Below, one piece after another: positions 8,664 through 14,989 of a stretch of DNA of 16,171 nt. The translations under genes were made by a program, and so were the position numbers. Source of the stretch: Pirellulaceae bacterium (GTDB lineage: Bacteria; Planctomycetota; Planctomycetia; Pirellulales; Pirellulaceae); the NCBI GenBank assembly GCA_013002105.1, contig JABDKS010000980.1:1-16171 (forward strand). The letters are read 5' to 3'. The notes beneath the pieces were generated by a model that ran no database searches, was not told the DNA's origin, and saw nothing but the letters and a program-made list of their open reading frames with translations. Each line of letters starts with the position of its first letter. Position 1 is the first letter of the stretch.

Positions 8664-8693
8664 TCGTAGAACGGACTTCAGTCCGTTACCAGC
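8664..8693. repeat. REP-like palindromic repeat, copy 1
   Basis: This 30-bp sequence is identical to the copy at 8806-8835. Its core at 8670-8687 is an inverted repeat (AACGGACT, TC, AGTCCGTT) able to form a 7-8-bp hairpin with a very small loop. It starts 12 bp after the hydrolase stop. Such elements commonly protect 3' ends of transcripts or mark old transposition by REP-associated transposases; no such transposase lies in this window. Confidence 0.85.
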
Positions 8694-8805
8694 ACACTGA
8701 TCGCTAATTGGTCCATCAATCTCCGCGGTCTCCATCGCGAAACTGCAAGACACACAACCACCATTCCGTACCAACAGGCATCTGCGAATCGATAAGACAG
8801 TCACG

Positions 8806-8835
8806 TCGTAGAACGGACTTCAGTCCGTTACCAGC
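8806..8835. repeat. REP-like palindromic repeat, copy 2
   Basis: An exact 30-bp match to the copy at 8664-8693, in the same orientation; the palindromic core is 8812-8829. Both copies are preceded by CAGTCAC at nearly the same distance (4 versus 1 intervening bases), so the match extends beyond the palindrome with a small indel. Confidence 0.85.
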
Positions 8836-9016
8836 CGCCTGCGCTTCAATTGTGTTCATCAACCACCCCACGGTCGACACCGCGACTCCTCGACGCGTCA
8901 CATGATCCAACCGCAGCGTTACAACTCGATACAAAAACACACCGTGTCAACAAGCATGTCCTGATCGATAATCGCGACCATCACAAGATTCGGCCCATCG
9001 TACCAGACCATCCCGC

Positions 9017-10444
9017 TTGACCTCTGTCGCAACTTCTATCGCTCGACGACACGACCTGGATGCCCTGCGTGCGATCGCAATGCTGCTGGGAATCGTCCTG
9101 CACGGTTCGCTTTCGTTCATTGACTTACCGGCCGAAGCATGGCCGGTACACGATGTCAAAACCCATGTTGGATTCGATGTCTTCATGGGCATGGTCCACG
9201 GATTTCGGATGCCGCTGTTTTTTTTGATCAGCGGATTTTTTACCGCGATGTTGTGGAGAAAACGAGGACTATTGGCGTTAATTGAACATCGCCTGAAACG
9301 GATTGCGTTGCCACTGGTGATCGGCATGTTCACGATCGTTCCACTATTGTGGTTTGTTGCGATCACGCTCTCGATGATGGGCGCTACAGAACACGCGAAG
9401 ACCAACCAGGCGACTGCAAAAGCCAACCCGGGTCGAACAATCGACGCAGATATTTGGGTGGAGTACTCCCAACCACCGCAAACCGTCAACGCGATCAAAA
9501 TCGCCGATACCGATCATCCGCTGACGCCTGTCTCGCTGCCGTCGGGTGGTCCGTTGATTGATAACGACGGTCCGACCCGCATGGTTCGCACGCCCGATGA
9601 AACCGCAAGCACCGCACAGCAGGATTGGTCCGGGATCGTTGGTTTAATCATCTTGTTGGGCGTCATCCCCGTTTTTCATCATCTCTGGTTTCTCTGGTTT
9701 TTGTGTTGGCTGGTCGCTGCTTTTGTCTTCTACGCAAAACTATTGGACGTATTTCGATGGCGACATCTCTCGCATCGGTGGATCGTATCGCCAAAGCGGT
9801 ACGTGTGGTTGCTGCCGCTGACCCTGCTGCCACAAGCGTTGATGGGTTTGCTCTATCCGGTATTCGGCCCCGATACCTCGCCGGGCATTCTTCCGCTGCC
9901 ACATGTATTGTTTTACTACGCCATCTTCTTTTTCTTCGGTGCGATGTACTTCGACTGCGACGACGCGACAGGACGACTGGGTTGCCGATGGAGAATCACC
10001 CTGCCGATCGCGCTGTTGGTTGTTTTTCCGATCGGCTACGAGGCCGCCAAGGGTGTACTTGTCGGAGAGTGGTTGGGCGACGACTTGGAACGCCCTGTTT
10101 CAGTCATCATGCAAGTCTTGTATGTATGGCTGATGACATTCGGTCTGATCGGTTTGTTTCGCGAACGCATGTCCGGCGAAAGCAAGGTCATGCGTTACGT
10201 CTCCGATTCCTCGTACTGGCTTTACCTCACCCACCTGCCGCTGATTTTCATCCCCCAGTTTTTCGTTCGGAACTGGGATCTACCCGCCGTCGTCAAGTGC
10301 GTGCTGGTCTGTGTTGTGACCAGCGGCGTGTTACTGATCAGTTACCAGTTGTTTGTTCGCTACACGCCGATCGGAACACTTCTCAATGGGCCTCGCAAGC
10401 CCACAACACCTGAGCCGGCCGTAACTACCGCACAGATGACGTAG
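9017..10444 (+). CDS. OpgC-like membrane acyltransferase (acyltransferase family 3)
   Basis: A 475-residue polytopic protein with about ten membrane helices. The opening 'RHDLDALRAIAMLLGIVLHG' with conserved His29, then 'VHGFRMPLFFLISGFF' (Arg64), 'HHLWFLWF' (near 221-227) and 'SSYWLYLTHLPLIF' near the C-terminus, match the OpgC/MdoC branch, which adds succinyl groups to osmoregulated periplasmic glucans. Between helix 3 and the next (about residues 120-205) lies a hydrophilic loop of roughly 85 residues, clearly longer than the matching part of E. coli OpgC as I recall it. The start is TTG 9017: an in-frame stop lies at 8969, no ATG or GTG falls between, and the next ATG would remove conserved N-terminal residues. 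No Shine-Dalgarno is seen. The acceptor could be a glucan, another polysaccharide or a lipid; no opgG/opgH neighbour is present. Confidence 0.87.
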   Translation: MTSVATSIARRHDLDALRAIAMLLGIVLHGSLSFIDLPAEAWPVHDVKTHVGFDVFMGMVHGFRMPLFFLISGFFTAMLWRKRGLLALIEHRLKRIALPLVIGMFTIVPLLWFVAITLSMMGATEHAKTNQATAKANPGRTIDADIWVEYSQPPQTVNAIKIADTDHPLTPVSLPSGGPLIDNDGPTRMVRTPDETASTAQQDWSGIVGLIILLGVIPVFHHLWFLWFLCWLVAAFVFYAKLLDVFRWRHLSHRWIVSPKRYVWLLPLTLLPQALMGLLYPVFGPDTSPGILPLPHVLFYYAIFFFFGAMYFDCDDATGRLGCRWRITLPIALLVVFPIGYEAAKGVLVGEWLGDDLERPVSVIMQVLYVWLMTFGLIGLFRERMSGESKVMRYVSDSSYWLYLTHLPLIFIPQFFVRNWDLPAVVKCVLVCVVTSGVLLISYQLFVRYTPIGTLLNGPRKPTTPEPAVTTAQMT

Positions 10445-10488
10445 TAGCAGAGGGCAATCACAGGCAGCACGCACGATGATGCGATGAA

Positions 10489-10510
10489 CTGTCTGCGCGT
10501 TGCAGTACAG
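10489..10510. terminator. Imperfect hairpin between convergent genes
   Basis: CTGT-CTGC ... GCAG-T-ACAG forms an eight-pair stem with one bulged base and a 5-nt loop in the 122-bp gap where the acyltransferase and radical SAM genes converge. No T-tract flanks it on either side. Its position fits a bidirectional terminator, but the structure is weak. Confidence 0.22.
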
Positions 10511-10566
10511 CCATTCCCGATGTGCGTGATTCCGATCAGAGACACGTGTACCGCGCTTGCCATTGG

Positions 10567-12072
10567 CTAAACGCCCGCCGAGACAACGGTGCTGGCACGA
10601 ACGTGCGTGTCGCCGTGGGACAATCGACGGCGAAACTTCAAATGACGCCGACGGGTGGCTTCGACCATCAAGCTCCACGCCCTGGCCGTCATTCGGTATC
10701 GAATCAGATAGTGCCAATACCAGTTGCTTTTCTTGTACAGATAAGACATCGCCAAGTAGGGCGCGACCGCTCGCCAATCGTCCGGGCGCCGCCGCCAGAT
10801 GGATGCGTGCGAAAACAATCGATGGTAGCACTTCTCGTAGCCTGCCTGTAGTTGATCTGCGGACATTCTCGCAGGCTCAAAAACGACGTGCGCGGTATCG
10901 TACAAATCCCAATCGCGATGCAAAATTCTCCCTGCGTTTTCCATCTGTCGGTACAGCGGCGTGTTGGGATACGGCGTCAAAAGATGGAACGTCGCGCACT
11001 CCAACCGATTTTCTTCGACCCAGTCGATCGTTTGATCGAATACTTCGGGCCCGTCGTGGTCAAACCCCAAGACAAAGCTTCCGTTGACTTGAATCCCCAG
11101 GTCATGAAACAACGCCACTCGCTTGGCGTATTCCTCCGGACTAGGACTTTTCTTCTGTTGATCGACAATGTTCTGCTCGTTCAACGACTCGAATCCGACG
11201 AAGACGCCAGTGCATCCCGCCATCGCCATTGCCCTGACCGTTGCCGGATCGTCGGCCACATCGATCGATACCGCGGCACTCCAGATTTTCTCCATCGGTT
11301 CAATCGCGCGACATAGCTCGCGTAAATACTCCGGTCGCGAGCCCAAGTTGTTGTCGGTAAAAACCGCGTATGGTTGATCGTCCTCCAGCCACTCATCGAC
11401 AATCTGTTCGGGCGACCGCATGTGATACGGCATGTGCAGGCCCTCGGTTGACAAATAACAAAACCCACATCGACTGTGACACCCGCGTGTCGCAATCAAG
11501 CTGGTCGTGGTGAGAAACGATTCTTTGGGCAGCAGGTCTCGCCTTGGCGGCGGGTCGTCGCGATAAGGAGTCCTGAACGATCCGCGATACTCGTCCTGCA
11601 ACGAATCGCTATCGATATCCTGTAAAATCTTGCTCCACACCGACACGCCCTCACCGATCGCCATCACGTCGCAATGCGGACGAACTTCGTCGGGGCACGA
11701 CAAGACATGCAATCCGCCAAACACAACGATCGCACCGCGTTTGCGAAACCAGCGTGCCAGTTCATAAGCCCGTTTGGCAAAGGTCAAATGAACGGTGATG
11801 CCAACGACCGACGGAAACGGGTCGACCGGCGGCGGACCTTGCAGCAAATTTTCGTCCCAATAAGACGCGTCCCAGTGTGCGGGTGTCGCCCCGGCTATCG
11901 AGGTCAGTGCCAGTGTCGGCGTCAGCACATGTTTGCCAAAACTGGCATGGGGATCTTTGGGATAGAACGGATTGATCAGCAACGCCCTGCGCGGTGATAT
12001 CGCAGTGGGCCGAAAATTTTCATCCAGGTTGGGCGGCGTCGTAAAACAACGCGGTAGTTTCCGTGTACCCAA
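10567..12072 (-). CDS. B12-binding-type radical SAM protein with DUF4070-like C-terminus
   Basis: This 501-residue protein has three parts. Residues about 28-150 form a cobalamin-binding-like Rossmann domain ('ALLINPFYP', 'VVGITVHLTF', 'IVVFGGLH', 'CDVMAIGEG'). The radical SAM core carries the cluster motif CxxxCxxC as C198, C202 and C205 in 'TRGCHSRCGFCYLS'; 'FTDNNLG', 'GVFVGFESL' and 'GSFVLGFDHDG' are the usual strands of the barrel. A DUF4070-like region follows from about 350 ('TPYPNTPLYRQM', 'HVVFEPARMS'), ending in a basic tail. Relatives include hopanoid methylases and other B12-dependent enzymes, but no neighbour points to hopanoids or any pathway. The start is TTG 12072, only four codons after an in-frame stop (12085-12087), so it cannot extend further. 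GGGGCGAG upstream may act as a ribosome-binding site. Confidence 0.9.
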   Translation of the reverse strand: MGTRKLPRCFTTPPNLDENFRPTAISPRRALLINPFYPKDPHASFGKHVLTPTLALTSIAGATPAHWDASYWDENLLQGPPPVDPFPSVVGITVHLTFAKRAYELARWFRKRGAIVVFGGLHVLSCPDEVRPHCDVMAIGEGVSVWSKILQDIDSDSLQDEYRGSFRTPYRDDPPPRRDLLPKESFLTTTSLIATRGCHSRCGFCYLSTEGLHMPYHMRSPEQIVDEWLEDDQPYAVFTDNNLGSRPEYLRELCRAIEPMEKIWSAAVSIDVADDPATVRAMAMAGCTGVFVGFESLNEQNIVDQQKKSPSPEEYAKRVALFHDLGIQVNGSFVLGFDHDGPEVFDQTIDWVEENRLECATFHLLTPYPNTPLYRQMENAGRILHRDWDLYDTAHVVFEPARMSADQLQAGYEKCYHRLFSHASIWRRRPDDWRAVAPYLAMSYLYKKSNWYWHYLIRYRMTARAWSLMVEATRRRHLKFRRRLSHGDTHVRASTVVSAGV

Positions 12073-12403
12073 GTGCTCGCCCCGTCAATGTGTGGATCGG
12101 CCAGCGCGAACATCTCCAATGGGACATACCATTTGCATTGTCATCCGGCCGAGTATTGATTGGTTGGGAGTCTGGTACGATTGAATCTGCAGCAAAGTTC
12201 GCGAGAATCGACTTGCCGCCGCCATTGGGGCGTAACTGATCGCCAAGAAGATCGAATCGGCATCGTTCCAATGTACACATCGCCATGCGCTGTTGGGGTA
12301 AAATGCGGCGAGGCCTTCTCCAATCAAATTCTTAGCCCCGCCGTGTCGCTTGTGTTGGACACTCTCACATAAGTCAGGCCGTCGATCGAGTGACCGCCCA
12401 CGC
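12073..12403. other. 331-bp divergent intergenic region
   Basis: This lies between the divergently transcribed radical SAM and membrane-protein genes and should hold both promoters. I could not place a convincing -35/-10 pair on either strand. Short open frames occur on both strands (for example 12141-12323 on the minus strand), but none shows a recognisable domain, signal peptide or ribosome-binding site. A decayed gene is possible. Confidence 0.5.
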
Positions 12404-13081
12404 ATGATCATCGTCGCCTGCATCTTCTCGTTTTTTATATCCCTTGTCAGTTTGCTTGGCCTTTGGATGGGGCTCAGCCGCGGTACCATCGCTAGACGAG
12501 CTTGCATATTCTTAGTCGGAACAGCCATTCTCGGGGTTTTGTTATGCCTGGGCATCGGTGAATGGGAGGCCGAATGGCTGCTATTGGTCGCGATGCTTGC
12601 CGGCATGAATGCATTGATCGCCGGTGGTCTGAAACTGCGCGGCCTACGTATCGCACATACTTCTGAAGTTCGCGACGAAGCGGCGGTGGAATTGCAGTTC
12701 TCACTGTTTCAGCTGATGACTGTGACAACCATCATTGCCGTGTTCCTGGCAACCGGCCGAGCCCTTGGCAATGGCATGACCACCGATCTGTTATTCGCTT
12801 TTGCTTGCGCGCTGACATTTGCTTTCGTCGCCACTTGCCTGCTCTGGAGCGTCCTGTCGACCTATGCCGTGCATACACGGATCGCATCGGGGTGTTTTGT
12901 TGTTACGTTTGCCGCCTGCGTCGCGTACTACGTCATGGAGGTCGCCGCGATCGATCCCGGCGAAATCTGGTTCACAATCGTCATCTTGTTCGGGTCAATA
13001 CTCGCCGGGGCGCTGATGCTGGTCCGCATGCGTGGCTATCGATTAGTCCGATACAGAGCGATCGCGTCCGAAACGTCTTGA
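12404..13081 (+). CDS. Polytopic membrane protein of unknown function
   Basis: I do not recognise a named family. The ATG at 12404 gives 225 residues starting directly with a hydrophobic helix ('MIIVACIFSFFISLVSLLG'); a TTG at 12350 would add 18 mostly hydrophilic residues and is less likely. About seven hydrophobic stretches are visible, near 2-22, 33-50, 58-75, 105-121, 126-150, 160-178 and 188-207. The segment 'QFSLFQLMTVTTIIAVF' (from residue 98) resembles the 'xFSLRxLLLxTTxxAV' stretch that begins many uncharacterised planctomycete membrane proteins, but here it sits mid-protein after three helices. The C-terminus is short and basic. It converges with the GyrI-like gene with only 11 bp between the stops. 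Confidence 0.75.
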   Translation: MIIVACIFSFFISLVSLLGLWMGLSRGTIARRACIFLVGTAILGVLLCLGIGEWEAEWLLLVAMLAGMNALIAGGLKLRGLRIAHTSEVRDEAAVELQFSLFQLMTVTTIIAVFLATGRALGNGMTTDLLFAFACALTFAFVATCLLWSVLSTYAVHTRIASGCFVVTFAACVAYYVMEVAAIDPGEIWFTIVILFGSILAGALMLVRMRGYRLVRYRAIASETS

Positions 13082-13092
13082 TCGTGGACGGA

Positions 13093-13554
13093 TCAATCCG
13101 CGATTGGGAATTGAATTTCCGTCACGTACTTGTTTGGGTTTCCCTTAAAAATCATCCCGGGTCCTTTCAGATAGACTTCGCGGGTGGGCGACTGAACTGC
13201 GATCTGATTGTCTTGGACGAATTGGCACATCACCGCGTAAGAATTCTTCAATTCTGAGTAGGGACCATGATGCAACAGTGACAAACATTTGCCGCCTGAT
13301 AATTCACGAACCTGCACATCGTCGGTCGATTCGCCTTTTCGAATCGGCATGCAGACTTCGTAGTCCGCATCGTTTTCGCGATACTCGCTGTCATAACACA
13401 GCATCATCGGCTTGCCGCAAATATGCCGCCCAAATTGCCGCCCGATTTTTTTAAAACCTGCACCACATTCGCTGTACTTTCCGCGCATTCGAACACCGGC
13501 GATCAGTACTGGCTCGGCCAACTTTTCCTGAACCGATTCGTTGGTATCTGACAT
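13093..13554 (-). CDS. GyrI-like small-molecule-binding domain protein
   Basis: A 153-residue stand-alone GyrI-like (AraC effector-binding) domain with no DNA-binding part. Diagnostic stretches are the N-terminal 'GKYSECGAGFKKIGRQFGRH', central 'ADYEVCMPI', 'GGKCLSLLHHGPYSELKNSY' and the C-terminal 'TREVYLKGP...VTEIQFPI', the last being the usual strand carrying the ligand-contacting Glu. Such domains bind amphipathic or cationic small molecules, act as drug-sensing modules or, in some stand-alone forms, hydrolyse ligands. There is no signal peptide, so it is probably cytoplasmic. It starts 18 bp after the DUF1552 stop, with a good GAGGA ribosome-binding site, so it is likely the last gene of that operon. 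It has four Cys, many for its size. Ligand unknown. Confidence 0.88.
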   Translation of the reverse strand: MSDTNESVQEKLAEPVLIAGVRMRGKYSECGAGFKKIGRQFGRHICGKPMMLCYDSEYRENDADYEVCMPIRKGESTDDVQVRELSGGKCLSLLHHGPYSELKNSYAVMCQFVQDNQIAVQSPTREVYLKGPGMIFKGNPNKYVTEIQFPIAD

Positions 13555-13564
13555 TGGGACTAGT

Positions 13565-13569
13565 TCCTC
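13565..13569 (-). promoter_or_regulatory. Ribosome-binding site (GAGGA) of the GyrI-like gene
   Basis: On the minus strand GAGGA lies 10 nt before the ATG at 13554, inside the 18-bp gap after the DUF1552 stop. It supports this start and independent translation within a shared transcript. Confidence 0.6.
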
Positions 13570-13572
13570 GGC

Positions 13573-14883
13573 TCAAACAAAAAGTTCATCGATCGCGCCC
13601 GTGCTATCTCCATGCGACGACACGTCGACACCGACACCCTTTAATAGGCTCAGCCAAAGATTACAGAGTGGCGTTCCCGGCGGTGCGACCAGATGTCGGC
13701 CATGGTGAACGCCTGCTCCACCTCCGGTGATCAACGTCGGGCAATTGGTGAGGTAGTGAATCGAATTGATGTTGCTGCCGAAACTCAGCGACAGATGGTC
13801 GAACAGACTGCTGCCGTCCACCTCTTTGGAGGCCTTCAGCTTGTCAATGAAGTACGCCAGCAACTCCGATTGCTTCTCATCACGCAATTGCGACACCTGC
13901 TGTCGCTCGCCCGATGTGTAGTGGCTCATATTGTGACCGGTGATCGTCGCTCCAAGGCTCTTGATAAAATTTTCGACCGGCTGACGATACGTCATCACGC
14001 GGGTCGAATCGACTTGCATTGCAGCCACCATCAAGTCATACATCACTTTGACCTCTTCGTACCCGACAACCTCGCCGACCGGCGGTTCGACTCGATCTGT
14101 AGGTTGCTTTTTTGGGATATCCAACCATTGCTCTTCTTTGGATAGTCGTGTCTCAATCCCACGGATCGACTCCAAATACTCGCTCAACTTGTCGGTATCC
14201 GTTTTGCTCAAGCCGCGACCAACCGATTTCGCATCTTCCAAAACGGTATCCAGGATGCTGCGTTGCTTCGTCAACATCGCTTGCCGTTGCTCCAGCGGTA
14301 TTTTTTCGTCTGAAAACAACTTGTGATAGGCGGCAACCGGATTGTTCAGACCGGCAATCGGTTTGCCTTGGCGATTCCAAGCCAACGAGAGCCCTGGTCC
14401 GTGACCCGAACTGCCGGCATCTTCGCAACCAAGTTGCAGCGACGTGAATCGCGTCTCGCGACCAAATACGTCGGCGGCCACCTGATCAGCCGATACCGTA
14501 TTGTGAAAACTTTGTCCCGGTTCGGCGTATCGATTCGCACCCGTCAAATAAAACGTGCTGCCCCAATGAGCCTCGTTGTTGTACTGGTTCGTCAAGTTTT
14601 GGATGACCGTAAAATCTTTCTTGTGCCTGGCAAGTGGTTCCAATCCAAGTGGTAGCGGGTAGTCCGCGCCAGTTGCGTTGACATCAGGAAACCAAGTCTC
14701 GCGTGTGACACCAAAACCAAAGCCGATGAAAATCATTCGCTTGGGTGGTGCTACCGGCGCCGCGGCAGCCGCGAACCGCCGCCAACCCAGAGACTCCAAC
14801 ATCGGCAAGGCTACCAGCGCGGTACTGCTTCGCAGAAACCCACGTCGTTGAAGCGTTGGTTGTTTGACTTGCGGTCGATTCAT
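13573..14883 (-). CDS. DUF1552 protein with Tat signal
   Basis: The 436-residue protein is a full-length DUF1552 member, common in planctomycetes and usually encoded beside DUF1592-family cytochrome-like proteins, as here. The N-terminus has a Tat motif 'QRRGFLRSS' (Arg13-Arg14) and a hydrophobic stretch ('TALVALPML'), then an Ala-rich segment, so it is exported folded. Family-typical blocks are 'PKRMIFIGFGFGV', 'FTVIQNLTNQ', 'GHNMSHYTSG' and 'LSLSFGSNINSIHYLTNCPT', followed by a Gly/His-rich 'GGGAGVHHGRH' near the C-terminus. No reaction is established. It resembles the sulfatase-like DUF1501 exported proteins in layout, which is a comparison only. It starts 106 bp downstream of the DUF1592 gene with a strong AAGGA ribosome-binding site. 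Confidence 0.93.
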   Translation of the reverse strand: MNRPQVKQPTLQRRGFLRSSTALVALPMLESLGWRRFAAAAAPVAPPKRMIFIGFGFGVTRETWFPDVNATGADYPLPLGLEPLARHKKDFTVIQNLTNQYNNEAHWGSTFYLTGANRYAEPGQSFHNTVSADQVAADVFGRETRFTSLQLGCEDAGSSGHGPGLSLAWNRQGKPIAGLNNPVAAYHKLFSDEKIPLEQRQAMLTKQRSILDTVLEDAKSVGRGLSKTDTDKLSEYLESIRGIETRLSKEEQWLDIPKKQPTDRVEPPVGEVVGYEEVKVMYDLMVAAMQVDSTRVMTYRQPVENFIKSLGATITGHNMSHYTSGERQQVSQLRDEKQSELLAYFIDKLKASKEVDGSSLFDHLSLSFGSNINSIHYLTNCPTLITGGGAGVHHGRHLVAPPGTPLCNLWLSLLKGVGVDVSSHGDSTGAIDELFV

Positions 14884-14892
14884 GTTCGCGGT

Positions 14893-14897
14893 TCCTT
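14893..14897 (-). promoter_or_regulatory. Ribosome-binding site (AAGGA) of the DUF1552 gene
   Basis: On the minus strand AAGGA lies 9 nt before the ATG at 14883. It is one of the few clear Shine-Dalgarno sequences in the window and fixes the start that gives the complete Tat signal. Confidence 0.7.
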
Positions 14898-14902
14898 AGC
14901 AA

Positions 14903-14926
14903 GCCGAGACGTCATCGTGACTCGGC
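14903..14926 (-). promoter_or_regulatory. Inverted repeat just upstream of the DUF1552 ribosome-binding site
   Basis: GCCGAG (14903-14908) and CTCGGC (14921-14926) form a perfect 6-bp stem around a 12-nt loop, ending 5 nt before the AAGGA site. It could be a leader hairpin affecting translation, a processing site between the two genes, or a protein-binding site; nothing decides between these. Confidence 0.3.
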
Positions 14927-14948
14927 GGATCAGCGGGACAAACGGGAA

Positions 14949-14954
14949 GTTATA
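14949..14954 (-). promoter_or_regulatory. Possible -10 element in an AT-rich patch between DUF1592 and DUF1552 genes
   Basis: Read on the minus strand, TATAAC sits at the end of an AT-rich block (14949-14984) in otherwise GC-richer DNA, 66 bp before the DUF1552 start. No good -35 hexamer is found at 16-18 bp. If real it would let DUF1552 and the GyrI-like gene be transcribed apart from the DUF1592 gene. Confidence 0.22.
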
Positions 14955-14989
14955 AAACGTATCAAAAGAAATATTGTTATTCGTGTGAC

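Larger units (their letters stand above)
8653..9016. other. 364-bp non-coding spacer with a degenerate internal duplication
   Basis: No gene is supported here; short open frames on both strands have no recognisable protein character. The spacer holds two copies of a REP-like palindromic repeat 142 bp apart. The sequence after each copy is also related though diverged: [TC]AATTG, then CATCAA, then a C-rich patch and CGGT, then C[CA]C[CG]GCG recur in the same order. The whole roughly 140-bp unit therefore looks duplicated and eroded. Upstream of the second gene I see no promoter or ribosome-binding site I can name. Confidence 0.6.

Noticed and set aside
8670..8687. Intrinsic terminator at the REP-like palindrome
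   Set aside because: The stem has almost no loop and no T-tract follows on either strand.
8664..8835. CRISPR array
   Set aside because: Only two repeat copies, 112 bp of intervening sequence that is itself part of a degenerate duplication, and no cas genes.
8708..8940. Short open frames in the spacer before the acyltransferase gene
   Set aside because: They cross the palindromic repeats, read as low-information sequence and lack ribosome-binding sites.
10557..11087. 176-residue open frame on + opposite the radical SAM gene
   Set aside because: It is antisense to the DUF4070-like part of the enzyme, is Arg/Ser-rich and matches no family.
12085..12606. 173-residue minus-strand open frame across the start of the membrane protein gene
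   Set aside because: Its first half is antisense to clear transmembrane helices; the rest has no recognisable feature. It is also separated by its stop from the radical SAM gene, so it is not that gene's 5' end.
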